Shown: positions 1 to 8,780, counted from the first letter of the stretch. The stretch is DNA of 64,000 bases from Bacillus sp. NTK071 (GCF_017303315.1 NZ_JAFKOI010000013.1:1-64000), one strand, 5' to 3'. Notes: generated by a model from the sequence alone, not told the origin. Program-made: numbers and translations.

Positions 1-200
1 CCGAGTGTCTGCCCACTGCAGCTGGATCTAACGAAAAGCGGAAGTGGGCGGTTAGACCCGGCAGGCACTGGAGCCCCCCAAATTGAACACGGTCTTTGTG
101 TTCGAGTTGGGGGGTGAAGTGACCGAGGGTCTGCCCACTGCAGCTGGATCTAACGAAAAGCGGAAGTGGCCGGTTAGACCCGGCAAGCGCTGGAACCCCC
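1..200. repeat. REP-like structured repeat, tandem (one full copy, two partial)
   Basis: Bases 36-140 form one complete element. The left arm AGTGGGC (43-49) plus GACCC (55-59) pairs with GGGTC (127-131) plus GCCCACT (133-139). Inside is a hairpin whose arms CCCCCCAA (74-81) and TTGGGGGG (107-114) enclose a second stem GAACAC/GTGTTC. A right arm of a preceding copy occupies 1-35, and a further left arm occupies 150-200, so the array continues beyond the window. A second full copy lies at 26785-26900. It resembles abundant intergenic repeats of Bacillaceae; function unknown. Confidence 0.8.
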
Positions 201-213
201 AAAATTAAGTTTA

Positions 214-301
214 GCGGATATCATTTTATTTCCGCGGATATATTTCGTTTTTCGCGGATATATTCTGAATATCGCGGATATATCCTCATGATCGCGGATA
301 T
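214..301. repeat. five 20-bp iterons with core GCGGATAT
   Basis: The octamer GCGGATAT begins at 214, 234, 254, 274 and 294, an exact 20-bp period. Four of the five are preceded by C, and the bases between cores are AT-rich and vary. The last copy ends in the palindrome GGATATCC. The array sits 3' of the isocitrate lyase terminator, next to the REP-like repeat. Confidence 0.85.
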
Positions 302-380
302 CCGTTAAATATCATCCACCTCAAACCTTCTTTTAGCTAACTTGAGGCATGCTTCAGAGCTAACAAGCTCAATTCATAGA

Positions 381-406
381 AAAACCGGCTGAATCTCAGC
401 CGGTTT
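381..406 (-). terminator. intrinsic terminator of the glyoxylate operon
   Basis: AAAACCGGCTGA/TCAGCCGGTTTT stem just downstream of the isocitrate lyase stop, followed on the minus strand by T-rich sequence. Confidence 0.9.
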
Positions 407-411
407 TCATA

Positions 412-1689
412 TTAATTAGTTGTAAATTGCTCTTCTTCTGTTGACCCTTTAAGTGCTGTTGTAGAAGAAGTTCCACCCGTAATAACTTGTGACACTGTAT
501 CAAAATAACCCGTTCCAACTTCACGCTGGTGTCTAGTTGCGGAATACCCATCCACTTCACTAGCAAACTCAGCCTGTTGAAGTCTTGAGTATGCAGCCAT
601 ACCGTGATCTTTATAGTCTCTTGCTAGTTCAAACATACTGTGATTAAGCGCATGGAATCCTGCAAGTGTAACGAATTGGAACTTGTATCCCATCTTCCCT
701 AGTTCGCGCTGGAATTTAGCAATTGTATCGTCATCCAGCTTTTTCTTCCAGTTAAATGAAGGTGAGCAGTTATATGCGAGAAGTTTACCAGGGAATCGTT
801 CATGAATAGCATTCGCAAATTTCTGCGCTTCTTCAAGATTAGGCTCTGACGTTTCGCACCAGATGAGATCTGCATATGGTGCGTATGCAAGACCTCTTGC
901 AATTGCTTGATCAAGACCAGGTTTTGTATAGAAGAATCCTTCAGGAGTCCTCTCACCTGTTAGAAATTCATGGTCATACTTATCTACGTCACTTGTAATA
1001 AGATTAGCCGCATTAGCATCTGTTCTTGCAATGATTAGCGTTGGTACTCCCATAACGTCTGCTGCAAGTCGGGCTGAGATTAAGTTCTTAACAGCCTGCT
1101 GTGTTGGAAGGAGAACTTTACCTCCAAGGTGGCCGCACTTCTTCTCAGACGATAACTGATCTTCGAAATGTACTCCTGCAGCACCTGCTTCAATCATTGA
1201 CTTCATTAGCTCAAATACATTCAATGTACCACCAAAACCAGCTTCTGCATCAGCAACGATTGGAGCAAACCATTCTCTTTCATGAACCCCTTCAGAATGC
1301 TCAATTTGGTCAGCTCTTTGAAGAGCTTGGTTAATGCGCTTCACAACTTGTGGAACGCTGTTAACAGGGTACAAACTTTGGTCAGGGTACATCTGTCCGG
1401 AGAGGTTAGCATCTGCGGCTACTTGCCATCCGCTTAAGTATATGGCTTTTAAGCCAGCTTTCACCTGTTGAACTGCCTGGTTACCTGTTAATGCACCAAG
1501 AGCATTTACGAAATCCTCTTCGTTAACAAGTTTCCACAGACGTTCTGCTCCTCTTTTAGCAAGCGTATATTCGATTTGGATCGAACCTTGGAGCTTAATT
1601 ACATCTTCAGGTGAATATGGTCTTTCAATTCCTTTGAATCGATCTTGCTTCCAGTTCTCTTGAATCGTTGCTTTTTTTTCATTAGTCAT
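412..1689 (-). CDS. aceA: isocitrate lyase
   Basis: Cleaves isocitrate to glyoxylate and succinate, the first glyoxylate-shunt step, allowing growth on acetate or fatty acids. The 425-residue length is normal for the bacterial enzyme. The active-site signature KKCGHLGGK is at about residues 183-191, with the catalytic Cys intact; the TIM-barrel Asp-rich segment DAEAGFGG is at about 147-154. The start is preceded by AGGGGG with good spacing. It is the last gene of a minus-strand operon, 33 bp after the malate-synthase-like gene, and is closed by a terminator at 381-406. Nothing in it appears degenerate, in contrast to its upstream partner. Confidence 0.97.
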   Translation of the reverse strand: MTNEKKATIQENWKQDRFKGIERPYSPEDVIKLQGSIQIEYTLAKRGAERLWKLVNEEDFVNALGALTGNQAVQQVKAGLKAIYLSGWQVAADANLSGQMYPDQSLYPVNSVPQVVKRINQALQRADQIEHSEGVHEREWFAPIVADAEAGFGGTLNVFELMKSMIEAGAAGVHFEDQLSSEKKCGHLGGKVLLPTQQAVKNLISARLAADVMGVPTLIIARTDANAANLITSDVDKYDHEFLTGERTPEGFFYTKPGLDQAIARGLAYAPYADLIWCETSEPNLEEAQKFANAIHERFPGKLLAYNCSPSFNWKKKLDDDTIAKFQRELGKMGYKFQFVTLAGFHALNHSMFELARDYKDHGMAAYSRLQQAEFASEVDGYSATRHQREVGTGYFDTVSQVITGGTSSTTALKGSTEEEQFTTN

Positions 1690-1722
1690 TATAGTATCCC
1701 CCTAGATATGAGTAAATTTAGA

Positions 1723-2793
1723 TTAAACGGTCAATTCATTCGCTGTTTCCATTAATGTGATACAGTCATGGCGTTTCTTCCAGATTTGGTTCGGTTCAGG
1801 CATATAGTGGTTATAAATGGCGTTTATCATTTCAATCGTATGAATATCAGACACGCAGGTTCCATCAAACCCTTCAACTACTGAAACTGTTTCCAATTCA
1901 AATTGTTCTAGAGTATTCGTCTCCCTTTTATCACAACCTTTACTAGAATCATCACAAATGACATGTGTGTTTCGTTTGTGACCTACTTTAATTAAGTATC
2001 GAGCGGCATCCGTTATGTTTTCCTTCTTATTTGTTTCAAAATGGAGCCCTGCACAGTGGTTCCTTAGTTCATAAAGCATTTCTTCAGCTTGATATATACT
2101 ATTACTTCCTAGTAGTACAGAAGCTTTAACTGTTCCTTCTAAAAGTTTCATTTCTCTTTCAGCGAAAGTGAAAACGCTGTTCCAAAATCTTGCTTCATGA
2201 TAAGTCGTAATGCCTGTTAATCCGAAATAAGGCGCCGATTTTTTTTGTAACAATGGAACAGTGTTATGAAACAGGTATAATCCAAAATCAAATAAACCAG
2301 CTGACATTTCCATTCCGTCCACGATTACGTTCTCTTCTTTCATGTTCCACTGTCGGGGGATCATCACGAATGAAGTAGGATATACGTTCACCATGTTGCT
2401 ATTTCGTTTAATTTCTTCATTTACATTTGCATGTGAAGTCATTCGTTGATTATAGGTTATAAATTGGTCACTCATAAAATCAGCAGCAAAAACCCTTGCA
2501 CCCATTTGTAATGAGCTTCGAAGTCGCTCTTTATCAAAAGCTGAATGTCTAACCATTACGCGACGATCTTGAAGGTCTGCTCTAACAGGCTTAACAGTCC
2601 AGTTAGTTTCACGAACGGATTTCGTATTTGGAAGAAATCCTTTTTGTTCTTCATCGTTTTGCTTTACAAGCTCGTGAAGATCTCTCATTTCTGTTTCAAA
2701 TTGACGATGAAGTTTCAGAAGAAACTCCATCGCTTCCTGTGTCAAAAGGCTTCTCACGTTAGAGTTAACGCTTTCACATTTCTCCTCAATCAT
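1723..2793 (-). CDS. diverged, shortened malate synthase-like protein
   Basis: This 356-residue protein aligns by eye with malate synthase A (about 530 residues). Matches include GARVFAADF (98-106), IPRQWNMKEE (145-154, family RPRGWHL), LFDFGLYLFHN (167-177), a family-like HEARFWNSVF (199-208), MLYELRNHCAGL (239-250) and FDGTCVSD (309-316). After AGL the family signature (GLN-x-G-x-WDY, whose Asp binds Mg) is replaced by HFETNKKENI. The family VLIET segment is VLLGS. The region between the signature and the DGT motif is shortened, and the usual C-terminal domain after PNQ (334-336) is essentially absent. Catalysis by the normal mechanism is doubtful. The frame is intact and the gene sits in the isocitrate lyase operon, so it is probably expressed. 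No standard aceB is in this window. It may be a regulator, a repurposed enzyme or an early pseudogene. Confidence 0.75.
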   Translation of the reverse strand: MIEEKCESVNSNVRSLLTQEAMEFLLKLHRQFETEMRDLHELVKQNDEEQKGFLPNTKSVRETNWTVKPVRADLQDRRVMVRHSAFDKERLRSSLQMGARVFAADFMSDQFITYNQRMTSHANVNEEIKRNSNMVNVYPTSFVMIPRQWNMKEENVIVDGMEMSAGLFDFGLYLFHNTVPLLQKKSAPYFGLTGITTYHEARFWNSVFTFAEREMKLLEGTVKASVLLGSNSIYQAEEMLYELRNHCAGLHFETNKKENITDAARYLIKVGHKRNTHVICDDSSKGCDKRETNTLEQFELETVSVVEGFDGTCVSDIHTIEMINAIYNHYMPEPNQIWKKRHDCITLMETANELTV

Positions 2794-2804
2794 CGCTTCC
2801 CCTC

Positions 2805-2951
2805 CTATTCTAAGCGACCGCTACTATTACAGCGATGGCACCCTACGCAACCTTCACCCTCACAGTGATGACACCCTTCTGCTTTTCTTTCCTTCCCATT
2901 ACAATGCGGACATTCCAACTCACCATTTCCATAACATGTATAACAATCCAT
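2805..2951 (-). CDS. 48-aa Cys-rich (zinc-finger-like) peptide
   Basis: ATG preceded by GGGAGGAAGTAAAA, a strong ribosome binding site. The peptide holds ten cysteines, mostly in CxxC pairs at 3/6, 14/17, 27/30, 35/38 and 38/41, interspersed with Gly (CYGNGE, CNGKE, CEGEGC), resembling the DnaJ-type CxxCxGxG zinc module. The stop codon overlaps the ribosome binding site of the malate-synthase-like gene (TAGGAGGGG, start 12 bp later), so the two are probably translationally coupled. First gene of the glyoxylate operon. Function unknown; zinc binding is inferred from the Cys pattern only. Confidence 0.75.
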   Translation of the reverse strand: MDCYTCYGNGELECPHCNGKERKAEGCHHCEGEGCVGCHRCNSSGRLE

Positions 2952-2999
2952 TTTTACTTCCTCCCATCTGTTATAATACAATTTGTTTTATTTGTTAGT

Positions 3000-3029
3000 A
3001 TTATATAACAACATTCAAAAAAGGTTCAA
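3000..3029 (-). promoter_or_regulatory. probable sigma-A promoter of the glyoxylate operon
   Basis: On the minus strand TTGAAC (3029-3024), 18-bp spacer, TATAAT (3005-3000), about 45 bp upstream of the Cys-rich peptide start. The -10 is perfect, the -35 is 4/6. Confidence 0.6.
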
Positions 3030-3051
3030 CCTATTTTTCGAAAAAATAAAA

Positions 3052-3079
3052 AAACTGTGATTTGTACAAATCACAGTTT
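3052..3079 (-). terminator. perfect 28-bp palindrome with flanking T-tract (minus strand)
   Basis: The arms AAACTGTGATTTGT/ACAAATCACAGTTT are perfectly self-complementary. On the minus strand the hairpin is followed by a T-rich run, so it can act as an intrinsic terminator isolating the glyoxylate promoter from upstream transcription. Because it lies just upstream of the promoter it could also be an operator. Confidence 0.6.
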
Positions 3080-3322
3080 AATATTTTACTAATTTTGTAT
3101 AATATTTACGAAAACTAACAAAAACCCGCATACGAAGCACGTGTAACTGTATCAAACAGATCGTGCTCTATTTTTTATAAAAGGATACTTGTTTAAAGAA
3201 TCCTCACCTGAGAGAAGGAGCAGATCTGATGTATGGATCATTTCTCCTGCTTGCTTGATCAAGAGTCGTCAATCCATAATCATCTTGAGGAAGGAATTGT
3301 TTAGAAATATCTATTTCTACAA
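3080..3322. other. intergenic, possible relic of a coding 3' end
   Basis: No convincing gene. On the minus strand a frame ending at the TGA near 3208 reads LPQDDYGLTTLDQASRRN, protein-like in composition but without a start or ribosome binding site. It is followed by a weak hairpin, GGATTCTT/AAGTATCC plus T-rich DNA (3181-3206). A second stem AGCACG/CGTGCT lies at about 3136-3168. Confidence 0.3.
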
Positions 3323-3324
3323 AA

Positions 3325-3349
3325 AAAAGCACCCATATTGGGTGCTTTT
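3325..3349 (-). terminator. intrinsic terminator of the thioredoxin-like gene
   Basis: AAAAGCACCC/GGGTGCTTTT hairpin followed by an eight-T run on the minus strand; it overlaps the stop codon at 3348-3350. Confidence 0.9.
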
Positions 3350-3668
3350 AGCTAATCATTGTAATGATTCGATTAATGGAAGAACGGAATTGTTCGATAT
3401 TCACAAATCGTGCTTCCCTAATTGATTCTTTTCCCTCAACATACAGCAATAGTACAGGAATCGTAAAAACTGAAAACTCTCCAGCTGCTTCTGGAATTTC
3501 ATGTACGTTAAGCTTGCCGCTTTTTATTTGTGGAAAGTCTTTAAGAACTTCCTCTACTTGAGGTAATAAGGCATGACAGACGGAACAATTGGTTCCATAA
3601 AGATATAGAAAATAAAGAGAATGATGATTTCGATTTCGCTTGGCTTCTTCTAATGTTACACCTTCCAT
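3348..3668 (-). CDS. thioredoxin-like protein
   Basis: A short (106-residue) thioredoxin-fold protein with the redox motif CSVC in the context YGTNCSVCHALLP and the cis-Pro segment FTIPVLLLY. It probably acts as a cytoplasmic thiol-disulfide oxidoreductase; no signal peptide. The frame also has a GTG three codons upstream (3677), but AGAAGG lies directly against it, whereas the ATG at 3668 has proper spacing, so I chose the latter. It follows the DUF1206 gene by 30 bp on the same strand and probably shares its transcript. Confidence 0.85.
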   Translation of the reverse strand: MEGVTLEEAKRNRNHHSLYFLYLYGTNCSVCHALLPQVEEVLKDFPQIKSGKLNVHEIPEAAGEFSVFTIPVLLLYVEGKESIREARFVNIEQFRSSINRIITMIS

Positions 3669-3698
3669 CTTTAACACCCTTCTTCATTCGTTAATCTA

Positions 3699-4538
3699 TT
3701 ATGAAATATTCATCCTTCTATTTTTGGCAATGACGAACATAAATATCCCGTATGCTATTAATCCAAATGCAACGACTCCAAGAAGAATCGCTCCATAGGG
3801 CTGCTTAGCAAGTTCCGACAAAGCGCCACCGAGCCCTTTTGTTTTATCAGGATCGGCTGTAATGGCTGTCTGTATAATAAAGACTCCAATAAGCGCGAAA
3901 ACAACGCCACGTGCTGTAAAGCCAAATTGTCCAACACGTTTTCCCCACCATTCTTCCTGATTGTGCATTTCGTGTTGTTTGAGATGCTTCATAAATGATT
4001 TCTTATATGCTCGAACAGCTTGATAAATTCCAATTGCGATGAAACACAGACCGACAAAACCAAGCACCCACTGACCAAATGGCTGTCCTAATAATTTAGC
4101 AGACCATGATTGTTTGCCACCTGATGATGAGCTGCCTGCTCGCATAATAATTGAAACAGCATTGTAAGCAAGGAACAAGTGAATGACTCCACTACTGAAA
4201 TAACCAATTCGACTTCCAATAGCGCGCATCCCTGTACCTTTATTATCCGGATCTTTAAAAGCCTGTATAATCTTCCATGAAGCATAACCTACCAGACCAA
4301 CTGCCAATAACCACAGAAGCGCCTCACCAAAAGGTTTACTTGCTATTGTTGTAAAAGCACCTTTAGAATCTGTTGTTTTGCCACCTGGCCCGAGCGCTGC
4401 TTGAGCTGCAAGGATTCCAATAACAAGATAAACCATTCCTTTCGCGATGTAACCCATTCTTGAAAATCCTCTAATCCAAGGCTTAACGTCATTTGTTGCC
4501 TGACTTGCTTTCGCTTTTGCAGTAGTATCCGTGTCCAT
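3699..4538 (-). CDS. DUF1206 family membrane protein
   Basis: A 279-residue integral membrane protein built from three tandem repeats of about 90 residues, each opening with a related two-helix unit (RMGYIAKGMVYLVIG, RIGYFSSGVIHLFL, QFGFTARGVVFALIG). This is the DUF1206 architecture; the family has no established function. AAGGAG ribosome binding site. First gene of a probable two-gene unit with the thioredoxin-like gene. Confidence 0.9.
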   Translation of the reverse strand: MDTDTTAKAKASQATNDVKPWIRGFSRMGYIAKGMVYLVIGILAAQAALGPGGKTTDSKGAFTTIASKPFGEALLWLLAVGLVGYASWKIIQAFKDPDNKGTGMRAIGSRIGYFSSGVIHLFLAYNAVSIIMRAGSSSSGGKQSWSAKLLGQPFGQWVLGFVGLCFIAIGIYQAVRAYKKSFMKHLKQHEMHNQEEWWGKRVGQFGFTARGVVFALIGVFIIQTAITADPDKTKGLGGALSELAKQPYGAILLGVVAFGLIAYGIFMFVIAKNRRMNIS

Positions 4539-4658
4539 GTATGATCTCCTTCCAACCTATCGAATAATTAGACCATTAGTTCTATTCCCATTAACCATTG
4601 CTTTCAACCCCAAAATGTTGAATAGAGACTCCATATTAATTTGTAACGAAATAAAAAT

Positions 4659-4695
4659 AGCCCTGTAAGCGAATCCAGCATTCGCTTACAGGGCT
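4659..4695 (-). terminator. terminator of the mnt operon
   Basis: 15- to 16-bp stem AGCCCTGTAAGCGAAT/ATTCGCTTACAGGGCT followed on the minus strand by ATTTTTATTT, downstream of mntD. Confidence 0.9.
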
Positions 4696-4813
4696 GCTAA
4701 TTGAGGAGATAGACTTGTGGGAACAAGCTATCGCATTTTCTTACTATACTATAGATCACATAATTTTCATATAGTTTAGAATCATTTCTTTTGTAATTCA
4801 TCGCGTTAAAATA

Positions 4814-5698
4814 CTAAGATTGTTCAGCAACAATGCTTCTTCTTGCAATAATTTTTGCCATCAAGCCATGCTTTGGTGAAAGGATAAACGTAATTGCAAA
4901 AATAAGACCTGCAATAGATGCCATTGATCCCGAAATTGAAATGTTCCAACCCAGTGCAGCGTAATAACCACCGATCGCTGCTATAACACCGATCGCTGCA
5001 CTTATGACTAACATGACTAGAAGTTTATCAGTTAGTAAATAGGCTGTAGCTCCTGGCACAATAAGCATCGCTACAACAAGAATAGCACCAACACTATCAA
5101 AAGAAGCAACTGTCGTAATAGACACCATTGACATAAGTAGATAATGAATGAACATAACTGGTATACCGATTGCTGTAGCCATTGCAGGATCAAAAGAACT
5201 TATTTTAATCTCTTTATAGAATAAGAAGATTAATATTAAGTTAATTAACAGAACACTACCTAGCATCCAAACAGCAGACGGACCCAGATCCATTCCTCCA
5301 ATCGTTAACGTATTCCAAGGAATGAATGTAATTTCACCCATCAGCGCATGATTTACATCTAGATGAACTTTACCAGCAAAGGCTGAAAGAAGAATAACTC
5401 CAAATGCGAAGAGCGAAGTAAACACGACACCAATAGCCGCATCTGATTGCACTCCGCTTGAGTGAAGCACCTGTACAAGAAAAGCCGTTAATAACCCGAT
5501 GACTCCTGCTCCAACGAGCATATAAATTCCTTCAAGAGAGTGACTCACGAGGTACGCAAGCACGATTCCAAGTAGAACAGTATGACTAATGGCATCTGCT
5601 AGCATAGCCATTTTTCTAAGGATAAGAAAACAACCTACTATTCCGCATGTTACCCCTACTAAAGAACCAGTTAGCATAATCCATGCTCCGTAGCTCAT
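4814..5698 (-). CDS. mntD: manganese ABC transporter permease MntD
   Basis: Integral membrane permease (294 residues, about eight to nine helices) of the ABC-3 metal transporter family, which imports Mn2+ (family members also Zn2+). It contains the family segments ADAISHTVLLGIVLAY and LVVAMLIVPGATAYLLTDKL. Its start overlaps the end of mntC by 4 bp (ATGA), typical of translational coupling. The length matches the B. subtilis subunit (about 295). Last gene of mntABCD. Confidence 0.92.
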   Translation of the reverse strand: MSYGAWIMLTGSLVGVTCGIVGCFLILRKMAMLADAISHTVLLGIVLAYLVSHSLEGIYMLVGAGVIGLLTAFLVQVLHSSGVQSDAAIGVVFTSLFAFGVILLSAFAGKVHLDVNHALMGEITFIPWNTLTIGGMDLGPSAVWMLGSVLLINLILIFLFYKEIKISSFDPAMATAIGIPVMFIHYLLMSMVSITTVASFDSVGAILVVAMLIVPGATAYLLTDKLLVMLVISAAIGVIAAIGGYYAALGWNISISGSMASIAGLIFAITFILSPKHGLMAKIIARRSIVAEQS

Positions 5699-7062
5699 GA
5701 TGATTTCACCTCTCTTTTCCGTTTGTTAATACCTTTTGATTCGATGTTTGCAAAGTAGTATTTCTCACCCTTAGCAAAATGAGCAGGGTCAAGCTGTGGT
5801 GTGTGTTCATGTGTCGCCATTAACTCCATTAACTCTTTTAGAGTATCTGAAGGAATTTCCTCATACTCCCATGCTTCATTTGCAGCTAATTGAAGATAAG
5901 CAAATCTCATCTCGTACATGGTGTAAATTTCGAACAACCGATTATTGAATGTAACCTCATAAGCTTCCTTAGCGCCTGTTTCCGTTAGTCCCCATTCTCC
6001 ATCTGATTGGTTCAATAGTCCTTCTTTGCTCAACCGTTGAAGGTTTTTATCTAACATTCGATTCGTCATTCTTCTTCTAGTAATCAACTGCTCAGGTGAG
6101 AATAACAAACTGCTATTTGACAGACTCGCTTCTTCAGCAAGGTCATACATTGTTTGGAGCACTGTTTCTCTTGCAACACGTTTACGAATTCTGTATAGTT
6201 TTAAACCTTTTGAAACGAGACCACGATTTGGAGCAAAAACAAGGGATATCAAAAAAATAAACGTAGCAGCCAAAACGATTACTGGTCCAGTTGGCAAGCT
6301 GCTTGCCGTAGCGCTTAGGATCGTACCCAAAATACCTGAAAGTGCCCCAATTGTACCTGCTACAATTACCATACGATCAAGTCGATCAGTCCAGTATCTT
6401 GCAGCTATCGCAGGAGTAATAAGCATGGCGGCCATCAAGATAACGCCCACCGCCTGTAATCCAATAACAACTGCACTTACAATAAGAGTCATTAACAAAG
6501 CATTTATGAAACCAGTTGGAAGTCCGATTCCTTTTGCAAATTGCCTATCAAATGTAAACAACTTCAATTCTTTGAAAAGGAGAAACGTAATGATGAGAAG
6601 AACTATCGCCACTCCCGAAATCACTTTAACATCGCTACCAACTAACGAGGCTGCCTGACCGAATATAAAGTCGTCAAGTCCACTCTGGTTGCCATTTTTA
6701 GATTGTGCGATTTTCGTAAGAAGGACGATCCCGAATCCAAAAAACACAGAAAGAACCAATCCGATTGCAGTATCCTCTTTAATTCGAGAATGATTGATAA
6801 TCGCTTGAATGAAATAAGTTGCAAGCAAACCAGATAGTGCAGCCCCTATAAGAAACCACCCAATTGATTTTGTGCCATAGAGCAAGAATGCAAGACAAAT
6901 ACCTGGTAATGCAGCATGAGCCATCGCGTCCCCGATCAGACTCTGCTTTCGAAGAAGAGCAAAGCTTCCAAGCACCCCACTGGCAATCCCGAGAAGAATG
7001 GATCCAAAGAGAACCCACTGCGTATTCGCATCCTGCAAAGTTAAGAGAAGCTCATTCAACAC
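5695..7062 (-). CDS. mntC: manganese ABC transporter permease MntC with C-terminal winged-helix-like extension
   Basis: The N-terminal ~285 residues are an ABC-3 permease (GDAMAHAALPGICLAF, MAAMLITPAIAARYW). The remaining ~170 residues are soluble and include a winged-helix-like stretch (LITRRRMTNRMLDKNLQRL, EGLLNQSDGEWGLTETGAKEA) followed by a helical part, recalling DtxR/MntR-type regulators. An extended MntC is also found in B. subtilis (about 435 residues). It pairs with MntD as the membrane core. The start is GTG at 7062 or the adjacent TTG, both after GGAGGG. The cytosolic domain may sense metal, but that is inference. Confidence 0.9.
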   Translation of the reverse strand: MLNELLLTLQDANTQWVLFGSILLGIASGVLGSFALLRKQSLIGDAMAHAALPGICLAFLLYGTKSIGWFLIGAALSGLLATYFIQAIINHSRIKEDTAIGLVLSVFFGFGIVLLTKIAQSKNGNQSGLDDFIFGQAASLVGSDVKVISGVAIVLLIITFLLFKELKLFTFDRQFAKGIGLPTGFINALLMTLIVSAVVIGLQAVGVILMAAMLITPAIAARYWTDRLDRMVIVAGTIGALSGILGTILSATASSLPTGPVIVLAATFIFLISLVFAPNRGLVSKGLKLYRIRKRVARETVLQTMYDLAEEASLSNSSLLFSPEQLITRRRMTNRMLDKNLQRLSKEGLLNQSDGEWGLTETGAKEAYEVTFNNRLFEIYTMYEMRFAYLQLAANEAWEYEEIPSDTLKELMELMATHEHTPQLDPAHFAKGEKYYFANIESKGINKRKREVKSS

Positions 7063-7074
7063 TATAAGCCCTCC

Positions 7075-7830
7075 TTATGACTGCACAACATGTGATGGGT
7101 CAACTTGAGTATCAAGAAATGAAAGACGACCACCATATGTTTTCTGCAGATTATCTATTGTAAACACTTCTTCTGTTGGTCCAAGGGCGATTTTCCGTTT
7201 GTTTAATAGAAGCGTCCAATCAAAGTATTCCTTTACCGTTTGAAGGTCATGGTGAACAACGAGTACTGTTTTCCCCTGTGCTTTTAATTCATTTAATAAG
7301 GAGATAATCGCCTTCTCAGTAGCTGCGTCAACTCCTACAAATGGTTCATCCATGAAATAGACAGTAGCATCCTGTGCAAGTGCCCTTGCAAGGAAAACAC
7401 GCTGCTGCTGCCCACCTGAAAGCTGGCTAATTTGCCTACTTGCGTATTCTTTCATCCCTACTTTATCGAGAGCTTGTAATGCGATTGCGATGTCCTTCTT
7501 TCCAGGACGTCTAAACCATCCAATGTGTCCATAACGTCCCATCAATACAACATCCAATGCATTTGTTGGAAAGTCCCAATCCACGGAACCACGCTGAGGA
7601 ACGTAGCCCACTAGTTTCCTCTGAGATTTGTAAGGTTTACCGTAAATTTCTACAGTACCTGAAGCAGTTGGGATAAGTCCTAATATCGCTTTAATTAATG
7701 TTGATTTCCCTGCACCATTTGGCCCAACAACTCCAATTAATTTTCCCTCAGGCATGTCGAACGTAATTTCTTGTAGAACCGGCTTTCGATCATATGCAAC
7801 TGTCACGTTTGATACATTTACTGGATTCAT
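7075..7830 (-). CDS. mntB: manganese ABC transporter ATP-binding protein MntB
   Basis: A 251-residue ABC ATPase energising the MntC/MntD permease. Visible motifs: Walker A GPNGAGKST (about 36-44), signature LSGGQQQR (about 137-144), Walker B VYFMDEP and the switch His in VLVVHHDL. It lies between mntA (20 bp) and mntC (12 bp) in one operon. Confidence 0.95.
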   Translation of the reverse strand: MNPVNVSNVTVAYDRKPVLQEITFDMPEGKLIGVVGPNGAGKSTLIKAILGLIPTASGTVEIYGKPYKSQRKLVGYVPQRGSVDWDFPTNALDVVLMGRYGHIGWFRRPGKKDIAIALQALDKVGMKEYASRQISQLSGGQQQRVFLARALAQDATVYFMDEPFVGVDAATEKAIISLLNELKAQGKTVLVVHHDLQTVKEYFDWTLLLNKRKIALGPTEEVFTIDNLQKTYGGRLSFLDTQVDPSHVVQS

Positions 7831-7850
7831 CTTGTTACTCCTTTCTTAAA

Positions 7851-8780
7851 CTATTTCAATGATTCTGTAATCGTTTCAATGTTATGTCTGTACATACCTG
7901 TGTAGGTTCCTTCTTGTGTACCTTCTTCTCCCATTGCATCAGAGAATAACTCTCCACCTATGACAACTTGATGTCCCTTTTCTTTAGAGCCTTCTACAAC
8001 CGCATTAATAGACCGTTCTGAAATACTACTTTCTATAAAAACAGCTTTAATGTTTCGATCAGCTAGAACGTTAACTAAATCCTGAACGTCTCGTAAGCCG
8101 TATTCAGAATCGGTACTTAATCCCTGCAAACCTTTTACTTCCATCCCATATGCCTGCCCGAAGTATTGGAAGGCATCATGTGCAGTAACAAGTACACGAC
8201 TTTCTTCAGGTATTTCATTTATTCTTTCTTGCGCTTCTTTTTGTAATGCCGTTAATTCTTCAAGATACGCTTCTGTGTTTTTCTCATAATCTGATTTATG
8301 TTCTGGATCGAATTCAATTAATCCATCACGAACTTCTTTAACTGCATACTTCCAAATCTCAATGTCGAACCATACATGAGGATCTACTGCTGCCGAATTT
8401 GCTTGATCCACTAAAAGCATATCTTCAGGAATCGCTTCTGCGACTGCATAAGTCGGTTTCTCATCTTTCATTTTTGCAAAGATATCACCCATTTTTCCTT
8501 CTAGATGAAGTCCATTATAGAAAATAATATCTGCGTTCGATAATTTATTAATATCTCCTTGAGAAGCTTTATACAAATGCGGGTCAATTCCTGGGCCCAT
8601 AAGAGCATCAACCGTAACGTGATCTTTACCAATGTTTTTAGCAATGTCTCCAATTTGACCAATTGTAGTTGTGATTTTTATTTTACCGTCGTTTTCTTGA
8701 CCTGCATCAGTACTACTACACCCTGCAATAACTAATAGAAATAGTGATGCAGCGAAAAGATATCCCATCCATTTTTTCAT
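7851..8780 (-). CDS. mntA: manganese-binding lipoprotein MntA
   Basis: Solute-binding protein (309 residues) of the cluster A-I metal family. A lipoprotein signal (MKKWMGYLFAASLFLLVIAGC, lipobox VIAGC, lipidated Cys at about residue 21) anchors it to the outer face of the membrane. Metal-ligand histidines are seen in GIDPHLY and VDPHVWFD; later Glu and Asp ligands are in the FIESS and GGELFSD regions. First gene of mntABCD. The upstream leader carries MntR-like boxes and a terminator (8926-9051), suggesting repression when manganese is plentiful. Confidence 0.93.
   Translation of the reverse strand: MKKWMGYLFAASLFLLVIAGCSSTDAGQENDGKIKITTTIGQIGDIAKNIGKDHVTVDALMGPGIDPHLYKASQGDINKLSNADIIFYNGLHLEGKMGDIFAKMKDEKPTYAVAEAIPEDMLLVDQANSAAVDPHVWFDIEIWKYAVKEVRDGLIEFDPEHKSDYEKNTEAYLEELTALQKEAQERINEIPEESRVLVTAHDAFQYFGQAYGMEVKGLQGLSTDSEYGLRDVQDLVNVLADRNIKAVFIESSISERSINAVVEGSKEKGHQVVIGGELFSDAMGEEGTQEGTYTGMYRHNIETITESLK

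Noticed and set aside
214-301. CRISPR array
   Set aside because: The repeated unit is only 8 bp in a 20-bp period, with no 28-36-bp repeats, no spacers of that size and no cas genes.
1723-2793. Calling the malate-synthase-like gene a pseudogene
   Set aside because: The frame is intact, has a good ribosome binding site and is coupled to its neighbour; loss of function cannot be concluded from sequence alone.
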